Assembly (NCBI GenBank): GCA_964372275.1
Contig: CAYJRR010000043.1
Span: forward strand, 1 to 33,765
Source of the DNA: CAYJRR01 sp964372275 [NCBI: uncultured bacterium]
Lineage (GTDB): Bacteria; CAYJRR01
DNA: 33,765 bases
Direction of reading: 5' to 3'
Part shown: in pieces, positions 22,874-33,765 of the stretch
Layout of the letters: the number at the start of each line of letters is the position of its first letter
How positions within the stretch are numbered: the first letter of the stretch is position 1
The notes under the pieces: generated by a model
Databases searched by the model: none
What the model was told of the DNA's origin: nothing
Seen by the model: the letters and a program-made list of their open reading frames with translations, nothing else
Program-made: the position numbers and the translations under genes

Positions 22874-25800
22874 TCAGCCCCCCGCCGACTCCCGTTTCCG
22901 CCGTCTCCACGCCGACATCGCTACCCCTAGCGGCGCGAGCGCCAGCAGCGCCACGGCCCCTGCCGAGCCCCCGCTCGCGCCCGCTCTGCGGCCCGTGTCG
23001 GCCCGCGCCACCGCGCAGCCCGACCCGACGGCTCCGAACGTCCGGAACTCGAACGCCGGCGACGGCTCGCTCGGTTCCCCCTCGTCGTCGACCGCCATCG
23101 CCGTCCAGTAGTAGGATTTTCCGGCCGCGAGCTTCTTGGTCGGCACGGCGCTCGTCTGGCCGTCCTCCCCTTCCGGCACCTCCTCGATCGTCTCGTGGAC
23201 GTCGCTCAAGTCGGCGTCCGAATAGATCGTGAAGGTGTAGGCCAGCTCGTCTCCGTCGGGATCGGTGGTGTTGCGCACCGTGAGGACGACGCTCCCGCGG
23301 TCGACCGCGCTGCCGGACGACGGGTTCTGGGCCACCGGCGAGTTCGGCGGGTCGTTTTCCGTGTTCACGAAGAAGCGACGGGTCGCCCAATCGCCGGCCG
23401 CCGAGCCGTCGTTCGCGCGCGCGCGCCAGAAGTACCAGGTGTTGTCGTCGAGCTGGGGACTGACGAAGCTCGTCTCGTTCGACGTCTGCTCCTCGTTCCC
23501 CCCGACGGCGGCGTTGAACGCGGCCGAAACGTCGATCTCGAAGTCGTAGGTGAGCACGTCCCCGTCGGAGTCGGTGGCATTCGCGACCGACAGCGTCGGG
23601 GTGCGGGTTTCGACCTCCTCCCCGTCGTCGGGCGCGGTGAGGGCGACCGGCGACGGCGGATCGTTCGAGGTGTTGACGAAGAAGCGGCCGACCGAGGTGT
23701 TGCCGCCGTCGACCGTCCCGTCGTTGGCGCGCGCGCGCCAGTAGTAGGGGGTGTTGTCGGAAAGCGCCTCCGCCACCGTCCAGGAGGTCATGCCTCCGCC
23801 CCCTTCCGCCACCGTCAGCGCGCTGGTGACGATGGCGACGCCGAAGGCGGTCGTCGTCGCGACCTCGAACTTGTAGGTGAGCACGTCCAGGTCGAGGTCG
23901 GTCGAATTCCCGACCTGAAGCATCGGGAAGAGCGACGCCACCTCCGAACCGGTCGACGGCGCCGAGAGCGTCGGCGAGGACGGCGCGTCGTTCGCCACGT
24001 TGACGAAGAACGTGCCGACCTCGGTGAACGCACCGAACGCCTCGCCGTCGTGCGCGCGCGCCCGCCAGTAGAAGCGCTTGTTGTCGGGAAGAGCGCCCGT
24101 GGTGTGATCGGTGGCCGTCCCTCCTCCGGTAAGGGCAATCGTTCCCTGCGCCACGCTGCCGACACTGTACACCGCCGAGCCCGACAGCGCGGCGTTGTCG
24201 TAGACCTCGAACGAATAGGTCAGGGTGTTCCCGTTCGGGTCGGTCGCGTTCCGGATCCGCAGGGTCGGCGTGGCGGAGGTGACCTCGGTTCCGCCCACCG
24301 GCGACAGCGCCACCGCCTGGGTCGGGCCGTCGAAGGTGAACGGATCGGTGCCCGCCGCGAACTCCTCGATGTTGCTCATGCCGTCGTTGTCGCTGTCGGC
24401 GCTGGAGTCTGCCGGGTCGCTCTTGTCGGTGCCGTTGGCGTCCTCCCAGAGGTCCGACATGCCGTCGGCGTCGGTGTCGAGGTAGGAGGTCACCGTCCGG
24501 GTGAACGAGGCGCTCCCCCCGTCGTCGTCGGAAACGCGGACGGTGAAGGTGTGACTCGACCGCGTCTGGTCGGCGGTCGGGGTCCAGGCAATCACGCCGT
24601 CCGCGGCGCCGACCGTCATCCCCGTCGGGCCGGTGAGCAGGGTGAAGGTCAGCGTGTCGCTTCCGGGATCGGTCGCGTCCAGATCGCAGTCGTACGCGCC
24701 GCCCGTTCCGTCGGCGACGGCATTGCAGTTGGTCCCGGTCGGCGCGACGAAGCTCGGCGCCACGTTGTTGACCACCACCGTGGTGGTGACGACGGTCGTC
24801 CCGCCGTCCTGGTCGTCGAGCCGGATCGCGACGGTCTTCTCGCCGTTGTCGGCGAACGTGTTGCTGGTCGCGCACGTGCCGCCGGCGACAGCGGTCGGCG
24901 TCGCCCCGAATGTGCCGTCGTTCTCGAAGTCGTAGAAGCACCGCAGGCTGGCGGTGTCGGCGGCGACGTCGGTTACCAGGACACCGGAGATCGAGACCGA
25001 CGTCCCTTCGTTCACCGGTCCGCCGTTGGAGGCGCTTCCGACCGGCGGCACGTTGAGGATCGTCACCGAGTTGGTCGCGTTGTCGGTCCCCCCTTCATCG
25101 TCGGTCACGGTGACGGTGAGGATGTAGGTGTCGTCGGCGTCGTCGTCGGCGTAGGTATGCGTGCAGGAGCGCCCGCAGCCGGTGTCGGGACTCGTCCCAT
25201 CCCCCCAGTCGTAGCTGATGGTGTAGGTGTCCCCCTTCACGGTATTGATCTCGATCGACGCCGTGACGGTCTGTGCCTCGTTCTTGGGCGAGGTATTGAC
25301 CAGGGTGATGATGTCGGGCGGATTGTCGGTGACGATCGCGTCCTTGCCGAGGCTCACGCAACCGCCGGCGATCGACAAGTTGTCGTCGTCGCAGACGGTG
25401 ATGATCATCGAGTAGTCGCCGCCCGGTTGAGTGCTGCTTTCGTCCCCGTAGACGAAGCTCCCGCCCGGCAGCGTCGAGTTGCAGACGTCTCCCGCGGCAG
25501 CCGAGCAGGTGCCATCCCCCATGAAGTCGATCGAATAGGTGAGGGTGTCGAGGTCGGCGACGTCGTCGGCCTCGATGAAGACCGAGACCGCCTGGCCTTC
25601 CGGCACCGGCGAGCTGACCGTCACGTCGGTAATGAATGGAAGAACGTTGCGCACCTCGTGGTCTTCGGTGTCGCTGCCGCTTCCGCCGTCCTTGTCGTCG
25701 ACGCTCATGGTGATCGTGCAGCTCGCGCCTCCGCAGAGGTCGACCGAACCGTCGAGGTCTTCGGTGTCGTCCTCGTAGGCGTGCGGCCCGAAGGTCTGGC

Positions 25801-27757
25801 CCGCCCCCTCGGTACAGGCAGGCGGAGCGGTGCCTCCGTCGTCATCGCAAACGGTCTCGACCGTCCCGTCCCCCCAGTTGATCGTCACCTTCTTGATCTC
25901 GTTCGAGACGGATGCCGGATCGGAAACGGTGTAGGTCACCGTCACGTCCGCACCCTCGTTCGACGGATCGAGGGTATCGGCGGTGATGGTGATCGTCGGG
26001 CTGACGTTGAGGACGTTGAAGGGGCCGTCGGTGGCCGAGGCGCTGCTGTCCTCGTCGAACACCGTCAACTTGGCGCTGATCGCGGTTCGGTTGTCGTCGT
26101 AGGCGAATGTGAAGACGCTGTTGAACGCGCCCCCGGAGCCGCCGCATTGCGCGGTGCCGAAGTTGAAGCTCTGCTCCGCGATCGGCCCGGTGCCGTCCGG
26201 ATCCCACTTGCAACCGTCCGTGGTCCGGATCGGGTCGGACGTCCCGTCGGCCGCTCCGGAGGCGATGTTCGCCTTGAAGGTGACGGTCGACCCCTCGTTG
26301 GGGTTGGCCGGCGCGCCGCCGTCGGTGTGGGTGAGACCGGTGATCGTCGGATCGACGTCGGCGATCACGAACATCGCCGAGTTGCTGCCGACCATCGAGT
26401 TGGGTCCCGGAATGCCGGCCGCCGTCTGGTCGGTCACGCGCACCACGACGGTGTAGGTCCCTTGCGTGTTGTAGACGGTGAACGACGAGATCGCCCCGGA
26501 GGTCGTGACGGCGAGGCTGCTGTCGGCCGTGAAGACGCCGGTGTAGTTGAAGTCCCACTCGGTGAGCCAGTCGGCGTCGGGGGAATCGACGAACGAGGAG
26601 TTGTAGGTGATCGTGCTCCCTTCCTTGAGCGTCGACGAGGAGGTCGGCGCCGTCACCACCGCCGCCGCGTTGTTGATCGTTTGCATCTTGGTCTTGGTGA
26701 CCGTTCCGTCGGTATCGGTCACCGACAGGGTGATCGTCTTGGTCGACGGATCGCCGTCGGCGTAGGTGTGGGTGGCGCTGACGGTGATGTTGGTTCCGTT
26801 GCCGGGGCAGTCGGGCTCGTTCTCGGAGTTGCCGTCACCCCAATCCCAGGAGCAGGAGACGACCGGCTCCTGCGCCGAGGCGGTGACGAGCGCCGAGAAG
26901 CTGGTCGATTGCCGCTCGATGGAGGTGGTGGGGGTTGACGAAATCTCACCGATGAACGGCTCGTGGTCCGAAACGACGACGTCGAAGGCGCTGTTGAAGA
27001 TCCCGCCACCGTCGCTGTCCTCGTTGTCGACGCGGAGCTCCCCGGAGAAGGTCCCCGAGTTGACGTAGGTGTGCGAGGTGTTCACCGTCGAAGGGGTGCA
27101 GGGATCGATCACCGTGTTCGGCGTGCCGTCCCCCCAGACCCAGGTGCAGTTGTAGCTCTCGTAGAGTACGTCCGGATTCGGAACCGTATCGATCGCCGGA
27201 TCGGTGAAGGTGCCGGTGGTGGTGAGCGCCGTGTCCTCTTCCACCGCGTAGGTGTTGGGATTGGCGTTGGAGGCGTCGACCGTCGTGCCGACTTCGTTGA
27301 TCGTGACCGTGTCCTGCTGCGTCGCTCCGCCACCGCCATCCCCGTCGGCTGCGCAGACGATGGTGTGGTCGCCGGCCGTGCCGCCGTTGGTGTCCAGGCT
27401 GTCCCGGAAGGTGTGCGCTTGCCCATCGCACGTCGAGTTCAGGGCGCCGCACGTAGCCGGAGTCCCGCTGGCGTCGCAGACCACCGTGATGAACTGGGTT
27501 CCGGTTGAGGGGTTGATCTCTCCCCACCGAACCTCGACGTGGCTGATGTTTTCGGCAACTACGGTCGCATCCCCTCCGGTGAGGCTGATCGAGGTCCCCT
27601 CCATGGCCGTATCCACCGAAACGGCGATCACGGTCAGGTTGACGAGCGCCGATCTCCTCAGGCCGACGTCTGGCTCCTCCCCCGCACTACCGCACCCGAC
27701 GGAAATGCCGATCGACAGAAGACCACACCCGACGAGACCCACGCGCAGAGATGTCAC
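22874..27757 (-). CDS. Giant surface lipoprotein with PKD and FN3-like repeats, calcium-binding linker and C-terminal sorting-type tail
   Basis: 1627 residues from a GTG at 27757, chosen for the strong GGAGG nine bases upstream and a compact signal ending GISVGC (Cys22); a longer form from 27820 lacks both. About 30-1085 holds roughly ten PKD/Ig-like domains with WGDG and H-x-Y-x-D motifs, for example NINWGDG-like ITINWGDGTVE and SYDWGDGTSPD. Residues 1092-1140 carry two DxDxDG calcium-loop units (DTDADGMSD, DSDNDGMSN) as in thrombospondin type 3 repeats. Four FN3-like repeats follow (about 1146-1577), each ending near YYWRARA-DG and FFVN. The last 50 residues are Cys, hydrophobic helix and Arg cluster. 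Likely role is adhesion or a surface scaffold. Confidence 0.88.
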   Translation of the reverse strand: MTSLRVGLVGCGLLSIGISVGCGSAGEEPDVGLRRSALVNLTVIAVSVDTAMEGTSISLTGGDATVVAENISHVEVRWGEINPSTGTQFITVVCDASGTPATCGALNSTCDGQAHTFRDSLDTNGGTAGDHTIVCAADGDGGGGATQQDTVTINEVGTTVDASNANPNTYAVEEDTALTTTGTFTDPAIDTVPNPDVLYESYNCTWVWGDGTPNTVIDPCTPSTVNTSHTYVNSGTFSGELRVDNEDSDGGGIFNSAFDVVVSDHEPFIGEISSTPTTSIERQSTSFSALVTASAQEPVVSCSWDWGDGNSENEPDCPGNGTNITVSATHTYADGDPSTKTITLSVTDTDGTVTKTKMQTINNAAAVVTAPTSSSTLKEGSTITYNSSFVDSPDADWLTEWDFNYTGVFTADSSLAVTTSGAISSFTVYNTQGTYTVVVRVTDQTAAGIPGPNSMVGSNSAMFVIADVDPTITGLTHTDGGAPANPNEGSTVTFKANIASGAADGTSDPIRTTDGCKWDPDGTGPIAEQSFNFGTAQCGGSGGAFNSVFTFAYDDNRTAISAKLTVFDEDSSASATDGPFNVLNVSPTITITADTLDPSNEGADVTVTYTVSDPASVSNEIKKVTINWGDGTVETVCDDDGGTAPPACTEGAGQTFGPHAYEDDTEDLDGSVDLCGGASCTITMSVDDKDGGSGSDTEDHEVRNVLPFITDVTVSSPVPEGQAVSVFIEADDVADLDTLTYSIDFMGDGTCSAAAGDVCNSTLPGGSFVYGDESSTQPGGDYSMIITVCDDDNLSIAGGCVSLGKDAIVTDNPPDIITLVNTSPKNEAQTVTASIEINTVKGDTYTISYDWGDGTSPDTGCGRSCTHTYADDDADDTYILTVTVTDDEGGTDNATNSVTILNVPPVGSASNGGPVNEGTSVSISGVLVTDVAADTASLRCFYDFENDGTFGATPTAVAGGTCATSNTFADNGEKTVAIRLDDQDGGTTVVTTTVVVNNVAPSFVAPTGTNCNAVADGTGGAYDCDLDATDPGSDTLTFTLLTGPTGMTVGAADGVIAWTPTADQTRSSHTFTVRVSDDDGGSASFTRTVTSYLDTDADGMSDLWEDANGTDKSDPADSSADSDNDGMSNIEEFAAGTDPFTFDGPTQAVALSPVGGTEVTSATPTLRIRNATDPNGNTLTYSFEVYDNAALSGSAVYSVGSVAQGTIALTGGGTATDHTTGALPDNKRFYWRARAHDGEAFGAFTEVGTFFVNVANDAPSSPTLSAPSTGSEVASLFPMLQVGNSTDLDLDVLTYKFEVATTTAFGVAIVTSALTVAEGGGGMTSWTVAEALSDNTPYYWRARANDGTVDGGNTSVGRFFVNTSNDPPSPVALTAPDDGEEVETRTPTLSVANATDSDGDVLTYDFEIDVSAAFNAAVGGNEEQTSNETSFVSPQLDDNTWYFWRARANDGSAAGDWATRRFFVNTENDPPNSPVAQNPSSGSAVDRGSVVLTVRNTTDPDGDELAYTFTIYSDADLSDVHETIEEVPEGEDGQTSAVPTKKLAAGKSYYWTAMAVDDEGEPSEPSPAFEFRTFGAVGSGCAVARADTGRRAGASGGSAGAVALLALAPLGVAMSAWRRRKRESAGG
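22877..23026 (-). other. MYXO-CTERM-like C-terminal sorting/anchor region of the PKD protein
   Basis: The final 50 codons read GSGCAVARAD, a Gly/Ala-rich spacer, a hydrophobic helix (AGAVALLALAPLGVAMSAW) and RRRKR before the end. Cys, helix and basic cluster is the layout of MYXO-CTERM and related tripartite tails processed by CPBP or rhomboid-type sortases. The spacer between Cys and helix is longer than usual, so family membership is uncertain. Confidence 0.55.
24338..24484 (-). other. Thrombospondin type 3-like calcium-binding segment within the PKD protein
   Basis: Codons 1092-1140 contain DTDADGMSDLWED and DSDNDGMSNIEE, each followed by a G-T-D turn (NGTDKSDP, AGTDPF). These are Ca2+-coordinating loops that stiffen linkers, here exactly between the PKD array and the FN3 array. 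Confidence 0.75.
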
Positions 27758-27892
27758 GTTCCCTCTCCTCCCCCAGAGTTCGCTCGCGGCCGGGAAAGCC
27801 GCGGCATCCGTTTTTACCACCGGCCTGGCAGAAGCTGCGTGAGCAAAATTACAAATGCAATTTTTTCGGCACCCACGCGACGCGGGACGGAC
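27758..27892 (-). promoter_or_regulatory. Intergenic region folK to PKD gene with A/T-rich patch
   Basis: 135 bases that probably hold the promoter of the PKD-OmpA-lipoprotein unit. The patch at 27843-27871, on the minus strand AAAAAATTGCATTTGTAATT, is by far the most A/T-rich stretch around. TAATTT or TAAAAA could serve as -10, but I find no -35 at correct spacing. A small CCCGCG/CGTGGG hairpin at 27873-27887 follows the folK stop without a T-run on that strand. Confidence 0.35.
27761..27775 (-). promoter_or_regulatory. Strong ribosome binding site deciding the PKD-gene start
   Basis: On the minus strand GGGGGAGGAGAGGG precedes the GTG at 27757. The GGAGG core at 27771-27767 leaves a nine-base spacer. 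No comparable site precedes the possible upstream start at 27820, so the shorter form is preferred. Confidence 0.7.
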
Positions 27893-28372
27893 TCACCGCA
27901 GATCGGAAACAAACAGCTCACGCATCGTCCGTCCGAGTCGCGGATGGACGTACATCGGTGCCAGTTCCGTCATCGGCCGCAGGACGAAATCTCGCCGGTG
28001 CGCCTCGGGATGCGGGACCGTGAGCCCGGACTCGTCGAGGACCGCTCCACCGTGGAACAACAGGTCGAGATCGATCGTGCGCGGCCCCCACCGCTCGCGG
28101 CGAACGCGACCGAGCGAACGCTCCACCGTCATCAACCGATCGAGCAGGTCGCGCGGCGAAACGTCGGTTCGGACCTCCCACACCTCGTTGAGGAACGGCC
28201 CCTGTCCCGGCGGTCCGCCGACCGCCGGAGTCTCGATCGTCGACGAGACACGCGTGACCTCCACGCGCGGCGGATCGTGAAGCGCGGCGCGGGCGGCGGC
28301 GAGATAGGCGCGGCGGTCGCCCAGAGGGCCCGCGAGGTTGCTGCCGGCGCCGATGTAGGCGACATCGATCAC
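27893..28372 (-). CDS. folK: 2-amino-4-hydroxy-6-hydroxymethyldihydropteridine diphosphokinase
   Basis: 159 residues, the usual length for HPPK. The enzyme moves pyrophosphate from ATP to 6-hydroxymethyl-7,8-dihydropterin, the step before dihydropteroate synthase in folate synthesis, in the cytoplasm. The family signature RWGPRTIDLDLL lies at 94-105, with Arg and the Asp-x-Asp pair that binds the two Mg2+ ions. The opening AYIGAGSNL and GPFLNEV at 58-64 also match. The start is a GTG at 28372 overlapping the upstream aminotransferase stop (GTGA), so the two are translationally coupled although their pathways differ. No other folate gene is visible. Confidence 0.95.
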   Translation of the reverse strand: MIDVAYIGAGSNLAGPLGDRRAYLAAARAALHDPPRVEVTRVSSTIETPAVGGPPGQGPFLNEVWEVRTDVSPRDLLDRLMTVERSLGRVRRERWGPRTIDLDLLFHGGAVLDESGLTVPHPEAHRRDFVLRPMTELAPMYVHPRLGRTMRELFVSDLR

Positions 28373-29553
28373 ATGCGGCGCAGGCGATCCAAGGCTTCGC
28401 GGATGCGCGGCTCGGGCTGCGTCAACGCGATGCGGAAGTAGCCCTCTCCGTGCTCACCGAAGCCGACGCCGGGGGTCACCACCACGCCGGTCGACAGCAG
28501 CACCTTCTTGCAGAACTCCTTCGAGCCGATCCCCTTCGGCGTCGGGACCCAGACGTAGAAGGCGGCGTCCGAGACGAACGGGTCGTATCCGGCGGATCGG
28601 AGCCCCTCGATGCAGGTCCGGTGACGTTCCTTCCAGGTCTCGCGCAGCGGCTTCAGGAGGTCGTCGCCGAGACCGTACGCGGTGAACGACGCCTCCTTGA
28701 TCGCCTCGAAGGCGCCGGAGTCGACGTTGGACTTCACCTTTCCCAGTCCGGCCACCAGTTCGCGGTTTCCCACGGCGAAACCGATCCGCCAGCCGGTCAT
28801 GTTGTAGGTCTTGGAGAGGGAGTGGAACTCGATCCCCCACTCCTTGGCGCCGTCGACCTGGAGGTACGACGTCGGCCGCTTCGTCTCGTCGAAGAAGATC
28901 TCGGAGTAGGCGTTGTCGTGGGCGGCGATGATCCCGTGCTTCGCGCAGAACCGCGCCACGTCCTCGAAGAAGGACGGCCCCGCCGTCGCCGCGGTCGGGT
29001 TGTTCGGATAGTTGAAAAAAAGCATCCGCGCCCGTGACCGCGCCTCGGCCGGGATCGCCTCCAACTCCGGCAGGAATCCGTTCTCGCGCCGGAGCGGAAC
29101 GAGGTGCGGCTCCCCCCCCGCGAAGATCGTCGCCGTGGCGTAGACCGGGTAGCCGGGGTTGGTGCACAGATTGACGTCTCCGGGGTTGGTGAAGGCCAAC
29201 GGGAAGTGGGCGATCCCCTCCTTGGAGCCGATCAACGCCACCACCTCGGTGTCCGGGTCGACCGTCACCCCGAACCGCCGGCCGTACCACTCCGCCGCCG
29301 CCACCCGGAAGGTCCGCATCCCTTCGTACGAAGGATATCGGTGATACGGCGCGTGCCGCACGGCCTTGGCCATGGCCGCGACGATCGGCTCGGGGGTGGG
29401 GATGTCCGGATCGCCGATCCCCAGGTCGATCAGGTCGACCCCCTTGGCCCTCTCCGCCCGCTTGATCTGGTCGATCTCGGCGAAGAGGTAGGGCGGGAGG
29501 CTGCGGATCCGATCTGCCAGCCGTATGCTGCGCGCGCCGCTCTGGGTGCTCAC
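28369..29553 (-). CDS. dapL: LL-diaminopimelate aminotransferase (class I PLP aminotransferase)
   Basis: 394 residues. It resembles DapL, which converts tetrahydrodipicolinate directly to LL-diaminopimelate with glutamate as amino donor, bypassing DapD, DapC and DapE in lysine and peptidoglycan synthesis. Landmarks are LIDLGIGDPDIPTP, GSKEGIAH, NPGYPVY, NYPNNPTAA, AHDNAYSEI, and the PLP lysine Lys248 in SLSKTYNMTGWRIGF. A C-terminal Arg (EGYFRIALT) binds the carboxylate. The GTG at 29553 is supported by GGAGG six bases upstream (29564-29560). A related aspartate or alanine aminotransferase is the alternative, but NAYSEI and the overall spacing favour DapL. It is first in the minus-strand block and divergent from tex. 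Confidence 0.85.
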   Translation of the reverse strand: MSTQSGARSIRLADRIRSLPPYLFAEIDQIKRAERAKGVDLIDLGIGDPDIPTPEPIVAAMAKAVRHAPYHRYPSYEGMRTFRVAAAEWYGRRFGVTVDPDTEVVALIGSKEGIAHFPLAFTNPGDVNLCTNPGYPVYATATIFAGGEPHLVPLRRENGFLPELEAIPAEARSRARMLFFNYPNNPTAATAGPSFFEDVARFCAKHGIIAAHDNAYSEIFFDETKRPTSYLQVDGAKEWGIEFHSLSKTYNMTGWRIGFAVGNRELVAGLGKVKSNVDSGAFEAIKEASFTAYGLGDDLLKPLRETWKERHRTCIEGLRSAGYDPFVSDAAFYVWVPTPKGIGSKEFCKKVLLSTGVVVTPGVGFGEHGEGYFRIALTQPEPRIREALDRLRRM

Positions 29554-29650
29554 TTCATGCCTCCACGGGGAAATTCGGTTGTGCTATCGATAGCCGCCGC
29601 CTGGAAGGGGCGGATTCTAGCGACGACGCGCCCGGACACCAGCCTTCGAA
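29554..29650. promoter_or_regulatory. Divergent dapL-tex promoter region with 12-bp palindrome
   Basis: 97 bases between two divergent starts. It holds the perfect palindrome GCTATCGATAGC at 29583-29594, about 30 bases upstream of the dapL GTG and 57 upstream of the tex ATG. The position would suit an operator acting on either promoter. GATTCT at 29613-29618 is a weak -10 guess for tex. No regulator is encoded nearby. Confidence 0.4.
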
Positions 29651-32818
<3,168 letters not shown>

Positions 32819-32821
32819 TCA

Positions 32822-33667
32822 ATGGAACGTCGGCCCTTCGGCGCGTGGGGTCTCCCGGTCCCGGTGATCGGACAGGGCACCTGGCAGATGGAGGGCGACG
32901 ACCGACGCGCCTGCGTAGAGTCACTGCGTCGGGGCCTCGATCGGGGGATGACCCACGTCGACACCGCCGAGCTCTACGGCGATGGCCGGGTCGAGGAGAT
33001 CGTCGCGGAGGCGATCGGCCACCGCCGCGACGAGCTGTTCCTGGTCTCGAAGGTGCTCCCCCACAACGCGAGCGCCGAGGGGACGATCCGCGCCTGCGAA
33101 GGGAGCCTGCGCCGGCTCCGCACCGACCGGCTCGACCTCTACCTGCTGCACTGGCCGGGCGAACATCCGCTGGAGGGGACGATCGCCGCCTTCGAACGTC
33201 TGGTCGCCGACGGCAAGATCGTCCGCTGGGGGGTGAGCAACTTCGACCTCCCCGATCTCGAGGCCGCGGAACGGATCGCCGGCCCCGGACGCATCGCCTG
33301 CAACCAGGTCCTCTATCACCTGGGCGAGCGCGCCATCGAGCACGCCGTCCTGCCCTGGTGCGAGACGCGGCGGATCCCCGTCGTCGCCTACAGCCCCTTC
33401 GGCTCCGGCCGCTTCCCGCGTCCCGACACCCCCGCCGGCCGCACCCTCCGCGCCATCGCCGACGCCCGCCACGCCACCCCGCGCCAGGTGGCGCTCCGTT
33501 TCCTGATCCGGAACCCTCTCGTCTTCGCGATCCCCAAGTCGTCCGACCCCGCCCACGTCGCCGACAACGCCGCCTCCGGCGACCTCCGCCTCACCGCCGA
33601 CGACCTCGTCCGCCTCGAAGCCGCGTTTCCGCTCCGGCGAAAGCCGCGCGAGCTCCCCACGCTCTGA
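32822..33667 (+). CDS. Aldo/keto reductase
   Basis: 281 residues, a single-domain NADPH-dependent (beta/alpha)8 barrel. The catalytic tetrad is visible: Asp47 and Tyr52 in THVDTAELYG, Lys77 in LVSKVLP, and His110 in LYLLHWPG. Further landmarks are RWGVSNFD, ACNQVLYHL, VVAYSPFG and the cofactor loop IPKSSDPAHVADN. Members reduce aldehydes or ketones, or work as 2,5-diketo-gluconate or methylglyoxal reductases; the substrate cannot be told from sequence. The ATG follows the tex stop by three bases, so the gene is probably in the tex transcript without an obvious shared function. A small hairpin lies downstream. Confidence 0.93.
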   Translation: MERRPFGAWGLPVPVIGQGTWQMEGDDRRACVESLRRGLDRGMTHVDTAELYGDGRVEEIVAEAIGHRRDELFLVSKVLPHNASAEGTIRACEGSLRRLRTDRLDLYLLHWPGEHPLEGTIAAFERLVADGKIVRWGVSNFDLPDLEAAERIAGPGRIACNQVLYHLGERAIEHAVLPWCETRRIPVVAYSPFGSGRFPRPDTPAGRTLRAIADARHATPRQVALRFLIRNPLVFAIPKSSDPAHVADNAASGDLRLTADDLVRLEAAFPLRRKPRELPTL

Positions 33668-33679
33668 CAACGCCGTCGA

Positions 33680-33694
33680 GTCCGATCTTCGGAC
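33680..33694 (+). terminator. Hairpin after the aldo/keto reductase gene
   Basis: GTCCGA and TCGGAC form a perfect six-pair stem with a TCT loop, 12 bases after the stop codon. ATTGCC follows rather than a T-run, so termination strength is doubtful. The remaining 70 bases to the window end hold no feature I can support. Confidence 0.4.
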
Positions 33695-33765
33695 ATTGCC
33701 GACCGCTCCACCTTACGCCAGGTTTGCAGAATCGCCTTCGCGCGCACCGCTCCATTGGAACTTGA

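Noticed and set aside
23195-26938. Open frame of 1247 codons on the plus strand, antisense to the PKD gene
   Set aside because: It is a GC-rich mirror of the biased codon pattern on the other strand: Arg/Gly/Val/Asp-rich, with no domain, signal or RBS, while the minus-strand frame shows clear PKD, calcium-loop and FN3 motifs.
27873-27887. Hairpin with a neighbouring run of six A/T bases after folK, looking like an intrinsic terminator
   Set aside because: The run is A on the folK transcript strand; the T-run would precede the hairpin on the plus strand, where no gene ends.

Overview
The window is a high-GC bacterial chromosome segment of about 33.8 kb, almost fully coding, with no noncoding gap above about 150 bases and no tRNA, rRNA, CRISPR or insertion sequence that I could see. 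Two Hanks-type Ser/Thr kinases, an FHA-GAF-cyclase, many lipoproteins, a RoxA-like di-heme cytochrome, a kelch lipoprotein, an LL-diaminopimelate aminotransferase and a MYXO-CTERM-like C-terminal tail together suggest Myxococcota or a nearby deltaproteobacterial lineage. An Acidobacteriota-like source is not excluded, because the Yip1-MacAB gene order also occurs there. GTG starts are frequent (about 8 of 21 genes).

Layout. 1-130 (-) is the first 43 codons of a probable ECF sigma factor. It is divergent from a zf-HC2/kinase/TPR receptor kinase (181-3036, +). 3033-4621 (-) holds an acetyltransferase and a sugar-type dehydrogenase of the WbpD/WbpB kind, translationally coupled. 4664-13325 (+) runs: polytopic membrane protein of unknown family, alpha/beta-hydrolase lipoprotein, RoxA-like di-heme cytochrome lipoprotein, Yip1 protein, membrane-fusion protein, MacB-type ATPase and MacB-type permease. 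13351-17033 (-) holds a six-blade kelch lipoprotein and two lipoproteins built on the C-terminal Ig-like domain of the cytochrome c biogenesis factor CycH/CcmI: one with a histidine-rich 7-residue repeat, one with TPRs and two Ig-like domains. 17105-20536 (+) is a kinase-PEGA protein followed at once by an FHA-GAF-class III cyclase.

20555-29553 (-) reads, in transcription order: dapL-like aminotransferase, folK, a 1627-residue PKD/FN3 surface lipoprotein, an OmpA-domain barrel protein and a small lipoprotein, with 1-nt gaps or ATGA/GTGA overlaps at most junctions. 29651-33667 (+) holds a greatly enlarged Tex protein (hexanucleotide-repeat insertion plus Gly/Arg/Pro-rich tail) and an aldo/keto reductase.

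Themes are envelope and surface lipoproteins, phospho-signalling (kinase to FHA, possibly to cAMP) and a MacAB-like export operon. I do not see one clearly delimited new defence or biosynthetic system. The least ordinary items are the CycH-Ig lipoprotein pair, the Tex repeat insertion, the PKD-OmpA-lipoprotein operon and the kinase/FHA-cyclase pair.
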